Part shown: positions 27,107 to 35,783 of the stretch, one piece after another
How positions within the stretch are numbered: the stretch's first letter is position 1
Layout: the number at the start of each line of letters is the position of its first letter
Assembly (NCBI GenBank): GCA_030378005.1
Contig: JAUCGF010000083.1
Coordinates: 19,035 to 83,034, forward strand
Source: Desulfococcaceae bacterium HSG9
GTDB lineage: Bacteria; Desulfobacterota; Desulfobacteria; Desulfobacterales; JAUCGF01
DNA length: 64,000 bases
Direction of reading: 5' to 3'
The notes under the pieces: model-generated
Databases searched by the model: none
Seen by the model: only the letters and a program-made list of their open reading frames with translations
Told to the model about the DNA's origin: nothing
Made by a program: the position numbers and the translations under genes

Positions 27107-28140
27107 TTTTGCATCCGTGGATTATAGGGCTGATGATTGGGCATAGCGCCCTGATGGTGATTTTTTCTATCGGTGTTATAAATGCCTGGCTGATTTTCAG
27201 AGGATGGGATTATAATTCCACTGAGGAAAAGCAATTTCTTCTGGAGAAAAAAACCTATCTGATTTCCACCTCCATGAATTTCGCCCTGTTCACGCAAATA
27301 TTGATGCTTTTTCTATTTGAAACGGCGGCGGATGAACTGGCTGACATTTTACCGGGAGCGATGTGCGCGGTAGGAACGCTGTCATCGAACAGTTACGGAT
27401 TCCCTTTATTGAATCTTAAAATTGTTTCATTTTTTGTTTATTTTATCTGGCTGATGATCAATTTTCTTGATAACCAAATAGAAACGTATCCCCTGGTGCG
27501 CAAGAAATATTTGGGCTTGATTCTGATTTATCCTTTAGCAGCCGCAGAAACGGTTCTGCTTTTTATGTTTGCTTTTAATTTGGACCCATCGGTCATCACT
27601 TCCTGTTGCGGTTCGGTTTACAATGAAGGAACCGAAGGTTTAGGGGGAAACTTGGCCGGTGCTTCCACAAATTTTATTTTACCACTATTTTTCGGTATTG
27701 TCATACTGTTGTTGCTGAATCGTTTTGTTTTGAACCATTGGAATACGGGAAAAAAACGGATCGGAAATCTGCTTGAATTTCCGCTCTGGATTGCATTTTT
27801 TATAACGTCAATTGCGGTGATTATCTCTTTTATCAGCATTTATGTTTACGAAATGCTTTCTCATAAATGCCCTTTCTGCTTTATGGGTGCTGAGTATCAT
27901 TACTATGGCGTTGCACTATATATTTTCCTCTTTGTTGCCACGGCTGCCGGCCTGACCGGAGGAGTGCTGGAAATGATCCCTTTTTATTTAAAAGAGCCGG
28001 ATTCGCAAACGCTGAGGGCAAAGGCGAGGCTTTTGCAAAAGAAAATGCATTTCGTCTCTCTCTACGGCATGTCAGCTTTTGTTGTGACAGGCTTTTTACC
28101 TTTTGTGATCTATTATATAAAGACAGGTCGTTTAATATGA
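27103..28140 (+). CDS. Polytopic membrane protein with CPFC motif, nos-like cluster
   Basis: The 345-aa protein has about eight to nine membrane segments and no soluble domain. Cysteine-bearing spots near helix ends stand out: VITSCCGSVY and SHKCPFCFMGAEYHYYG. The CPFCFM word resembles the CPxCGM metal site of NosL. It overlaps both the ATPase gene and the following NosL gene by 4 bp, so it is part of one operon. By position it could match NosB of clade II loci, but I do not recognise the family. Confidence 0.65.
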   Translation: MILHPWIIGLMIGHSALMVIFSIGVINAWLIFRGWDYNSTEEKQFLLEKKTYLISTSMNFALFTQILMLFLFETAADELADILPGAMCAVGTLSSNSYGFPLLNLKIVSFFVYFIWLMINFLDNQIETYPLVRKKYLGLILIYPLAAAETVLLFMFAFNLDPSVITSCCGSVYNEGTEGLGGNLAGASTNFILPLFFGIVILLLLNRFVLNHWNTGKKRIGNLLEFPLWIAFFITSIAVIISFISIYVYEMLSHKCPFCFMGAEYHYYGVALYIFLFVATAAGLTGGVLEMIPFYLKEPDSQTLRAKARLLQKKMHFVSLYGMSAFVVTGFLPFVIYYIKTGRLI

Positions 28141-28646
28141 AAAAACTTTTTTTAATATATTTATTGATCGCCTTATTTGGAATGACAAATCAGGCTTTCT
28201 CGCAGCCTCTAAAGATCGAATCGAATAAGATATGCCCTTTATGCGGCATGTATCCGGCCCGTTATTCGCAATTCAATTGTCAAATTGTGTTTAAAGATGG
28301 CACCTATGAAGCTTTTGACAGTGCGGCCGGGCTGTTGATTTACATGCTTTTTCCCGATAAAACCGGTATAAAACCCAAACCCGTTGACAGAATTTATTTT
28401 AAGGATTATCAGAAAGAAAGCTGGCTTGAAGCTGGCAAAACTTTTTTTGTGACCGGATCAGAAATCATGGGGCCCATGGGGATTGAGTTTCTGCCGGCAG
28501 ACAGCGAACAAGCCGCTAAGGAACTTAAAAAACAGGAGCAAGGCAAAGATATTATCCATTTTAAAAAGATAGACCGGCAATATATGATCAAAGCCGCTAA
28601 AGCCGGATGGCTTCATTTTCTGGCCAAAAAACTGGTACTGAAATAA
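28137..28646 (+). CDS. NosL-domain protein (secreted)
   Basis: A signal peptide (MKKLFLIYLLIALFGMTNQAFS) leads to the NosL motif NKICPLCGMYPARYSQF, then CQIVFKDGTYEAFDSAAGLLIYM and GSEIMGPMGIEFLPAD, the standard NosL core. It is closest in layout to the NosL at 24305 and overlaps the upstream membrane protein gene by 4 bp. It ends the operon. Confidence 0.87.
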   Translation: MKKLFLIYLLIALFGMTNQAFSQPLKIESNKICPLCGMYPARYSQFNCQIVFKDGTYEAFDSAAGLLIYMLFPDKTGIKPKPVDRIYFKDYQKESWLEAGKTFFVTGSEIMGPMGIEFLPADSEQAAKELKKQEQGKDIIHFKKIDRQYMIKAAKAGWLHFLAKKLVLK

Positions 28647-28849
28647 AGACTGAAAAGATTTAATTCAGCATTTTCCATTCTGTCAATTCTAATTCTTGAC
28701 GCATACATCGCACTTTGATAGAAAGCCGCTTTATGATACGGAAACTTAAAAAATATAAGCATAAGGCAGATAACTGGTTGTTATGAATATGGCATTCGCG
28801 CTGAAAGTTCAGGTGGATGTAAATTTGTCAAGTTCATGGGGGAATATGG

Positions 28850-29851
28850 ATGGAAAAGTCAGTAAATGAAAAATCAATGAAACCGAGTACGCACATATCC
28901 TGGAAAGAAGCCTTTTGGTCTGGTCCGGGGCCTCGATCCGCTCCGGAAGCTATCCGATTAGCCCTGAAAGGCGTTTGCATGGGAACAGCCGATATCATTC
29001 CTGGTGTTTCCGGAGGTACAATCGCTTTGATTACCGGTATTTACGAAAATCTGCTGGAAGCAATCAAATCAGCTAATATACTTATGATACAACGCGTTTT
29101 AAACGCTGATTTTAAAAACGCCCTGGCCGGTTTACATCTTCGTTTTTTGCTGGCACTTTTTTCAGGAATCGGTTTGGCTATCATCAGCCTGGCTCGCTTG
29201 ATGAACTATCTTTTACATCATCATCCGGTGGAAATATGGAGCCTTTTTTTCGGCCTTATTGCAGCATCAATTATCGTTGTTGGTAAACATGTAGAAAAAA
29301 TAGCAGGCGTTGCAGGACTATCCCTGGCAGGCGGCATGTTGATTGCTCATATCATCGTCAACATTATTCCAATAGCCACACCGGAAGCGCTATGGTTTAT
29401 TTTTCTTTCAGGTTTTATCGCTATATGCGCAATGATTCTGCCGGGTCTGAGCGGTGCATTTATCCTGTTGATTCTGGGAAAATATGAATTTATCACGGCA
29501 ACTTTAAAAAACCCTTTTGTGCTGGATAATTTGGCGGTTATTTTTGTATTCTGCATGGGATGTCTGGCAGGTTTGACAAGTTTCACCAGACTGCTTAATT
29601 ATCTGCTTTCAAAATGGCACAACCTGACGCTTGCATTTCTGACAGGTCTGATGATCGGTTCCATGCAAAAAATCTGGCCGTGGAAAGAGATACTGGATAC
29701 TGTAATCATTCGAGGTAAAGAGCATGTTGTGGCCAGTCGTAATATTTTACCGCAAACATTCGACGGGCAGCTTTTACTTGCAGTCGTACTGATTGTTATC
29801 GGTTTTGTCGCAGTTATCCTGTTAGAGCGCCTTTCAGAACGTACACAATAA
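28850..29851 (+). CDS. popT: DUF368 polyprenyl-phosphate translocase (PopT family)
   Basis: The 333-aa protein has about eight to ten membrane segments and the DUF368 signature CMGTADIIPGVSGGTIALITGIYENLLEAI near the N-terminus; a second copy of that motif, CAMILPGLSGAFILLILGKYEFI, lies in the second half. DUF368 proteins recycle undecaprenyl phosphate across the inner membrane for cell wall synthesis. The function is taken from family knowledge. It stands alone on the plus strand. Confidence 0.9.
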   Translation: MEKSVNEKSMKPSTHISWKEAFWSGPGPRSAPEAIRLALKGVCMGTADIIPGVSGGTIALITGIYENLLEAIKSANILMIQRVLNADFKNALAGLHLRFLLALFSGIGLAIISLARLMNYLLHHHPVEIWSLFFGLIAASIIVVGKHVEKIAGVAGLSLAGGMLIAHIIVNIIPIATPEALWFIFLSGFIAICAMILPGLSGAFILLILGKYEFITATLKNPFVLDNLAVIFVFCMGCLAGLTSFTRLLNYLLSKWHNLTLAFLTGLMIGSMQKIWPWKEILDTVIIRGKEHVVASRNILPQTFDGQLLLAVVLIVIGFVAVILLERLSERTQ

Positions 29852-29931
29852 ATCACAGAACTAAAAATACAAAATGTAGATAATCAGCGTAACACGAAGT
29901 ATCCATAACGATTGATATTTGTCATTTTGGC

Positions 29932-30429
29932 TCATTTGGGATTATCTGAAAAACCATGCTTCTCCTTTAATTTTTGGTAAACATAAGAGGGCACCATGTC
30001 ACTGATATCAGCGTTAAAACTTGCCGCTTCTTTGATAATTGAAGAACTGGTAAAAATCCATCGCAAACCGGTCATCAGAAAAACGGTTTGAATGTTACGG
30101 TTCAATCGTCTGTTCATCAGCGCCAATTGAAATTCGTATTCAAAGTCTGACACAGCGCGCATTCCCCTAAGCACCGCATCCGCTTTTTTATCAGCAGCAT
30201 AATCAACTAATAACCCAGCGAAAGAATCGACTTCAATATTAGAGAATTGGTTTAAGCTCTCAGTTAACATGTCAAGGCGCTCTTCAACGGAAAAAAGTGA
30301 TTTTTTTCCTGGGTTATGCAGTACGGCCACAATAATTTTGTCAAAAAGACTGAGTCCTCTTTGGATAATATCAATATGGCCGTTTGTTACGGGATCGAAA
30401 GAACCAGGGTAGATAGCGGTTTTACTCAT
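29932..30429 (-). CDS. coaD: Pantetheine-phosphate adenylyltransferase
   Basis: A normal-length 165-aa CoaD, the enzyme that joins AMP to phosphopantetheine to form dephospho-CoA. Seen are the nucleotidyl-transfer motif AIYPGSFDPVTNGHIDIIQRG at the N-terminus, LRGMRAVSDFEYEFQLALMNR in the middle and FTSSSIIKEAA as the variant of the ISST loop. It follows rsmD by 24 bp, a common gene pair in bacteria. Confidence 0.97.
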   Translation of the reverse strand: MSKTAIYPGSFDPVTNGHIDIIQRGLSLFDKIIVAVLHNPGKKSLFSVEERLDMLTESLNQFSNIEVDSFAGLLVDYAADKKADAVLRGMRAVSDFEYEFQLALMNRRLNRNIQTVFLMTGLRWIFTSSSIIKEAASFNADISDMVPSYVYQKLKEKHGFSDNPK

Positions 30430-30453
30430 AAGTTAGATCTCTAAATTTTTCGA

Positions 30454-31038
30454 TTAGCTGTTATCAGTTATTTGGCTATTCATAATTTTCTTGTATGTCA
30501 AAAATGAAACAATGGTTTTGCCATATTTTCTTTGGTCGGTACGTGTAAAGTATGGCTGCATATCGGGAATACATTCGTTCAGACTGTGTTCAACAACGAT
30601 ACAGGCGTTTTGAGCAAGAGCTTGGGTGCGTTGCAGATGATATAAGGCCGGTTTTACCAAGCATTGCGTGTATGGCGGATCCATAAATACAAGATCAAAA
30701 TGCGGTTCAGATGAACGAATGCAGTTTAAATTTTTTTTAATATTCCAATAACGGATTACTGAAATATTATCAAGGCCGCATGCCATAATATTACGCTGTA
30801 TTAATAAATTGGCCTGTTTGGAATTATCTATAAATACGGCTGACCGGGCCCCTCTGCTCAAAGCCTCAATACCCAAAGCGCCGGTTCCTGCAAATAAATC
30901 CAATACAATGGCGTTACGGATACGATTACGTAGTATATTGAAAACCGATTCCCTCAAGCGATCCGATGTTGGACGAATATTTTTTCCCCGAAACGTATAA
31001 AATTTTTTGCCCTTGAATTGTCCTCCGATGATACGCAT
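30454..31038 (-). CDS. rsmD: 16S rRNA (guanine(966)-N2)-methyltransferase
   Basis: A 194-aa SAM-dependent methyltransferase with the RsmD N-terminus MRIIGGQFKGKKF, TRPTSDRLRESVFN-like IRPTSDRLRESVFNIL, the SAM site LDLFAGTGALGIEALSRGA and the catalytic motif LVFMDPPY. It methylates G966 of 16S rRNA. The order rsmD-coaD downstream of the NtrX-like gene suggests one operon. Confidence 0.96.
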   Translation of the reverse strand: MRIIGGQFKGKKFYTFRGKNIRPTSDRLRESVFNILRNRIRNAIVLDLFAGTGALGIEALSRGARSAVFIDNSKQANLLIQRNIMACGLDNISVIRYWNIKKNLNCIRSSEPHFDLVFMDPPYTQCLVKPALYHLQRTQALAQNACIVVEHSLNECIPDMQPYFTRTDQRKYGKTIVSFLTYKKIMNSQITDNS

Positions 31039-31049
31039 AAGGATTTACA

Positions 31050-32399
31050 TTAAATATTCAATGTCTGTTTTATATAATTCGGCTCAATATTAAGTACCTG
31101 AGCTGTCATGCCAATATCGTTGTTATAATGCAAGAGCTTCATTCGTATATATTCATTTTTAAATTTTTTTTGGGCATCTTGAAAAGAATCTATCTCGAAA
31201 CATCGGGGTTCTACAGGCCAATCAGGATCATTCACTTGCTCACAATAAGTTCCCGGTAAGTCAGAAACATCAATTACATCTTTCGGCACCATAATAACTA
31301 AGCGTTCCAACAAATTTTTCAGTTCCCTGACATTTCCCGGCCAGGAATATTGTTTTAATTGCTCCAATGCTCCGCTAGTCAGCTTTTTAACTTTACTGCG
31401 GCTTTGTTCAGCCGTTTGGTTCAAAAAAGTTTCAACTAAAAGAGGCAAATCATCCAAGCGTTCTCTTAAAGAAGGCACTTGAATCGGTATCACATTAAGT
31501 CGATAATAGAGATCTTCTCGAAATAAGCCTTTATCAATTTCATTCTCAAGGTTTTTATTTGTTGATGCAATTACTCTGACATCTACTTTTAATATCCGAC
31601 TTCCCCCGACACGATGAAATTTTTGTTCCTGAAGAACACGTAAAATGCGAGCTTGTGTTTTAAAGCTCATGTCGCCGATTTCGTCAAAAAAAAGGGTGCC
31701 TTTATTGGCTAACTCAAATTTACCTCTGTATTTATTCGTAGCTCCGCTGAAAGCTCCCTTTTCATGCCCAAAAAGTTCACTCTCAATCGAATCTTCGGGA
31801 ATTGCGGCACAATTGACATTAATCAGGGGTTCATCAGTTCGAGTGCTTAATTTGTGAATCGTACGCGCTACCAGCTCTTTACCGGTGCCGTTTTCTCCTG
31901 AAATCAAAACCCAGGCTTCGGTTGGCGCTGTTACCGCAATTTGCTTTCTTATGTCCATAATAGCCGCACTGTTGCCAGTAAGGGAATTTTGCTCAATTGA
32001 TTTTTTGCGTAAATACTTGTTTTCTTCTTCAAGTCGTCTGAAATTCAACGCATTATTAATTGAAACAATAACTTTATCAATTGAAAGCGGTTTTTCAATG
32101 AAATCGAAAGCGCCGAGTTTGGTAGCCTTTACGGCCGTTTCAATGGTTCCGTGGCCGGTGATAATAATCACCTGTATAAACGGATTGTCTTTTTTTATGG
32201 CTTTTAAAGTTTCAATGCCGTCAATTCCGGGCATCCAGATATCTAACAGCACCAAGTCCGGCGATTCGGCCTCGATTGTTTTCAGTGCCTCATATCCGTT
32301 GGCAGCGGTAAGCACTTCAAAGCCTTCATCCATAAGGATACCGCTTAAAGACTGAAGGATGGCGGGTTCGTCATCCACAACTAAAATTGTCGGAAACAT
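31050..32399 (-). CDS. ntrX: Sigma-54-type response regulator, NtrX-like
   Basis: Receiver domain with phospho-acceptor Asp in LVLLDIWMPG, an AAA+ domain with Walker A as SGENGTGKE and Walker B TLFFDEIGDM, and a short Fis-type tail (MTAQVLNIEPNYIKQTLNI). The sigma-54 contact loop reads GAFSGA instead of GAFTGA. The ATG at 32399 follows AAAGGAG; a TTG at 32420 would overlap the kinase stop. It partners the NtrY-like kinase immediately upstream. Confidence 0.9.
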   Translation of the reverse strand: MFPTILVVDDEPAILQSLSGILMDEGFEVLTAANGYEALKTIEAESPDLVLLDIWMPGIDGIETLKAIKKDNPFIQVIIITGHGTIETAVKATKLGAFDFIEKPLSIDKVIVSINNALNFRRLEEENKYLRKKSIEQNSLTGNSAAIMDIRKQIAVTAPTEAWVLISGENGTGKELVARTIHKLSTRTDEPLINVNCAAIPEDSIESELFGHEKGAFSGATNKYRGKFELANKGTLFFDEIGDMSFKTQARILRVLQEQKFHRVGGSRILKVDVRVIASTNKNLENEIDKGLFREDLYYRLNVIPIQVPSLRERLDDLPLLVETFLNQTAEQSRSKVKKLTSGALEQLKQYSWPGNVRELKNLLERLVIMVPKDVIDVSDLPGTYCEQVNDPDWPVEPRCFEIDSFQDAQKKFKNEYIRMKLLHYNNDIGMTAQVLNIEPNYIKQTLNI

Positions 32400-32416
32400 G
32401 AAAATCAACTCCTTTA

Positions 32417-34651
32417 TCAAACAGGCAATTCGATCACAAATTTAGCTCCGTGCGGTTTATTGTCTCGAACCCGTATCAGACCGTTGTGATCAGCTATAAT
32501 TGAACTTACAATGGTGAGTCCTAAGCCCATTCCTGTACTTTTAGTGGAAAAATAGGGCTCAAAAAGACGCGTTTTATTTTCATCAGATATCCCTTTACCG
32601 TTATCCGCCACTTCAATTCGTACCATGTTTAAAATAGGGTCATGCGTTAAAGTGATATGAACAGTTCCCTCTTGTTTAATCGAAACAATGGCATTGTCAA
32701 CCAGATTAATCATCGCTTGTTTGATTTGTTGACGATCAAGATTCAGACTGGGAATTTCATCATGAATATCAAATTTAAAATCTATCTCCGGATGCCCCTC
32801 TTTGTAAAGTGCCAATGTTTCAGTAACAATCGGCGGCAATTCACATAAAAGAGGCTTTGCTGTTGGAAATTTGGCAAAGGAGGAAAATTCGTTTACCAGG
32901 TTTCGAATCAAATCGACATGATCAATAATCATTTTGGTGCATTCTTCGAAAACCGACTCGTTAATTTTCTGATTATATCTACGTTGAAGACGTTGGGCTG
33001 ATAACTTTATCGGAGTCAGCGGATTTTTAACTTCGTGGGCGATACGACGCGCAACCTCACGCCAAGCCGCCATACGCTGGGCTTTTTCAAGTTCCGTAAG
33101 ATCGTCAAATACCATTACGATACCGATATGGCGATTGTCATCATCTTTAAGCGCATTGAAATGCATCACAAAACTGCGCGAACGTCCTGCGATTGACAGT
33201 TTAAGAGGTATGGCTATGGCATCTTCGCGCGCGCGCGTCAGATTCTCCATAATTTCCATTGCAAGGTCTAAACGATCTCCCTTCAGAATATTTTTATAGC
33301 TTTTGTTGATAACATCTTCAGAATCCAAATCAAGCATTTTCTGAGCTGATTTATTGATAGTTGTAATCAATCCGTTCGGGCCGATTGTAATCACACCGGC
33401 AGACACATTTTCCAGCACGATTTCCATATATTGGCGCTTTTCTTCAATCTCCGTATTTTGTTCCCTCAGAATACGAGCAGAATACATCAACTGTTCACGT
33501 CCCATACGAAGATCATTGGTCATTTTGTTAAATGAATCCACTAAAATTCCGATTTCATCATTGGCTTTACGATTAATAAAAAAACTCAAATCCCCTTCAG
33601 CGATTCGACGGGTGCCTTCAGCCAATTCCATGATAGGAATGCTAATTGATTTTGCCAAGTAAAAACCAAACCATATAGCACAAAAAAGAACCAGCAACGC
33701 CACGATCGTAAGCGTGATATAAAAAATACTCTGAATCGGCTTTTTCAGCAATTTAATCTGTTGGTACTCTTCAACCCCCTTTGAAATGGACGCCATGTTA
33801 TCAGACAAGGACGACGGAATTAATATCGTTATCACCGCAAAAGCTTGCGCCAGAGATGGTTTTATCCCATTTGGAACCGTTCCGATTATGCGGAACAACT
33901 CTCCGTTCGGCGTGTTTTCAGATATGGTGTGAACACCGGAGACATTAAACTCTTTTTGGAAATCGTTCGCAGTTACCGGATTCAAACGAATTGTTTCTAA
34001 CGATTCAGCCACTGAAAAAGCAATCCGATTATAATTCGGTGAGTAAACTTCGATACCTTGAATATTAAAGGTGCGTTGAACTCCGCGGATATATTTTTCA
34101 AGCGCATTTACTTTTTTAGGGTCTGACAGGTTTTTTTTGACAATCTGATACGCAATCCGTTTCAGATAAAAAAGATTATGTTCTTCTATGCGTTCATAAT
34201 AACTGCGCCCAACCGCGATTGAATTTGTTAAGGCCTGTTCCACCGGTGCGTTGAACCAAAATTTAATACTCGCAGTTATGAAATGGATAGAAAACAAAAA
34301 TAAAATAGCGGTGGGAAGAAGCGTTAAGGTAATAAAGGTCGCCACTAGTTTGGTGCGCAGTTTTGAACCCATCACTTTACGCCGGCGATCGTAAAATAGC
34401 TTGACTAAGTTTCTAAACACCAGAAATATCAGCAAAAGTAGTAATAATAAATTGATGTTAATTAAGGTAAACATCAAGATGGCATTGGAAATAGGAAAGT
34501 CAACACCGAGATCAATGACCCTGTTTTCAAAGTATGTCAAGACAGGAACAACAGCAATGATGATTACAATGATTATGATTTCGCGTTTCCGCCGCCGGCG
34601 GTCTTCGGGCGAAACGGATGATTTGATCGGTTTGAAACGGTTCTTTGTCAT
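32417..34651 (-). CDS. ntrY: Membrane sensor histidine kinase, NtrY-like
   Basis: The 744-aa protein has three N-terminal membrane segments (about 25-45, 58-84, 98-130), an extracytoplasmic region, a fourth segment (about 308-332), then HAMP, PAS, HisKA (phospho-acceptor His about residue 536 in ARRIAHEVKNPLTPIK) and the ATPase domain with DNAIVSI, DNGKGI and GMGLGLTIV. This is the NtrY layout. It sits between DUF4390 and NtrX-like genes on the same strand, a typical arrangement. Confidence 0.92.
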   Translation of the reverse strand: MTKNRFKPIKSSVSPEDRRRRKREIIIIVIIIAVVPVLTYFENRVIDLGVDFPISNAILMFTLININLLLLLLLIFLVFRNLVKLFYDRRRKVMGSKLRTKLVATFITLTLLPTAILFLFSIHFITASIKFWFNAPVEQALTNSIAVGRSYYERIEEHNLFYLKRIAYQIVKKNLSDPKKVNALEKYIRGVQRTFNIQGIEVYSPNYNRIAFSVAESLETIRLNPVTANDFQKEFNVSGVHTISENTPNGELFRIIGTVPNGIKPSLAQAFAVITILIPSSLSDNMASISKGVEEYQQIKLLKKPIQSIFYITLTIVALLVLFCAIWFGFYLAKSISIPIMELAEGTRRIAEGDLSFFINRKANDEIGILVDSFNKMTNDLRMGREQLMYSARILREQNTEIEEKRQYMEIVLENVSAGVITIGPNGLITTINKSAQKMLDLDSEDVINKSYKNILKGDRLDLAMEIMENLTRAREDAIAIPLKLSIAGRSRSFVMHFNALKDDDNRHIGIVMVFDDLTELEKAQRMAAWREVARRIAHEVKNPLTPIKLSAQRLQRRYNQKINESVFEECTKMIIDHVDLIRNLVNEFSSFAKFPTAKPLLCELPPIVTETLALYKEGHPEIDFKFDIHDEIPSLNLDRQQIKQAMINLVDNAIVSIKQEGTVHITLTHDPILNMVRIEVADNGKGISDENKTRLFEPYFSTKSTGMGLGLTIVSSIIADHNGLIRVRDNKPHGAKFVIELPV

Positions 34652-34735
34652 AATTACTGTGGAAATAGCGATAAGAAAATTTTCAATGCTGACAAAAAGG
34701 TTGTACAGATTTTATTGTTATGCGATCATCTGAAA

Positions 34736-35299
34736 TTAATAAATAAAATCAACTGTATGCCAATCGGTTTCAAAATCCCAGAGAGATAAGAAAAAGAGAA
34801 TGTAATGTAAATAAAAAGGAAGCGTTAATTTGCTCAATTCAGCCTTGGCCCTGATCTGATATCGGCTGCCTTTTTCCAGTTTACTAAGCTCAACTATTTT
34901 CAGGTTGTCAATCTCACATAAACGTTTGCGGGCGTCATTCAAAGATTGTGTCACAATCGGGTCGCCCTTTTTGGAAGAACGCGTTATGATAAATTCTTTT
35001 TTAATTATATTATACCTGATCGTATGGGTGATTTTCAAATCTACAATTTGCTGATCAAACCACAGGTCGCGAACCTTATCCAGTGTGATAACATAAGAAA
35101 AAGTGGTTGGCACTCCGCTTAGTATAGCCTTTTCTATTTTTTCAGTAAAGGCACCTTTAACGGTTAAATAGATAAGCAGGTGATCCCTCGTATTAGTAAC
35201 ATTAATATTTGACAATTGCGGACTTTGTGACAGGGCAATATGCTGAGATTGGAATATAACCGTAAATAGAATAAATAAGATATATTTTTGCATCGTCAC
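34736..35299 (-). CDS. DUF4390 domain-containing secreted protein
   Basis: A signal peptide (about residues 1-24, ending IALSQS) leads into a DUF4390 domain, seen in LIYLTVKGAFTEKIEKAILSGVPTTFSYVITL and in the C-terminal LPFYLHYILFFLSLWDFETDWHTVDFIY. DUF4390 genes commonly stand beside NtrY/NtrX pairs, as here, and may feed the kinase a periplasmic signal. The function is unknown. Confidence 0.88.
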   Translation of the reverse strand: MTMQKYILFILFTVIFQSQHIALSQSPQLSNINVTNTRDHLLIYLTVKGAFTEKIEKAILSGVPTTFSYVITLDKVRDLWFDQQIVDLKITHTIRYNIIKKEFIITRSSKKGDPIVTQSLNDARKRLCEIDNLKIVELSKLEKGSRYQIRAKAELSKLTLPFYLHYILFFLSLWDFETDWHTVDFIY

Positions 35300-35460
35300 A
35301 TTTTTGAAATTTGAAGTTGCAAGTGTTAAGTTTAAAATGATAATATCAATAAATGAGCGTAAACCACAGTTTGCATGTTATGCCAAAAAAATCAAAATAA
35401 GAATACTAAAATTACAAACATGCAGTCATAATCTGTAGCATAGCAACTATAACTTAAAAC
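35300..35460. other. AT-rich upstream region of the DUF4390-ntrYX operon
   Basis: No gene is seen. The stretch should hold the promoter of the minus-strand operon that starts with the DUF4390 gene, but no convincing -10/-35 or -24/-12 pair was found by eye. The other part of the 484-bp gap (35461-35783) holds a likely coding remnant. Confidence 0.4.
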
Positions 35461-35637
35461 TTAACCAGTTGGCAAGTGATTCCAGTTTAATAACATAAAT
35501 TTGGAATCAGACTGCAACAAGCTGAAATCCCACGTATTTTGGTTGTTTTCCAAGCGTTTTTTCATATCATCGAAAGCTTTTTGATATTTGGAAAGATGAA
35601 AAATGATTCGTGCCGGTTTATAAGCGATTGAAATAGG
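35461..35637 (-). pseudogene. Probable coding remnant, about 58 codons
   Basis: The minus strand keeps an open frame of about 58 codons ending in TAA at 35461-35463. It reads like real protein, with KPISIAYKPARIIFHLSKYQ, KKRLENNQNTWDFSLL and LLNWNHLPTG. It has no ATG, GTG or TTG near its beginning and is preceded by stop codons, so it looks like the 3' end of a decayed gene. No family is recognised. Confidence 0.4.
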
Positions 35638-35783
35638 TTTTTATTTTTTATTAAATTGCCGTTAATGGCATGTATTTATCAGGTTTTGATAAATTTAGAC
35701 GAATCAGGTTGTCTGATTGCTTCAAAGGGAGTGAACAAGCTTCGGAAAAAGTGGAACTCAGTTGAAATTCCGATCTGTCACCT

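Noticed and set aside
28713..28866. Open frame ending in GCKFVKFMGEYGWKSQ before the DUF368 gene
   Set aside because: Short, no start codon with ribosome site, overlaps the real start; too little to call a gene or pseudogene.
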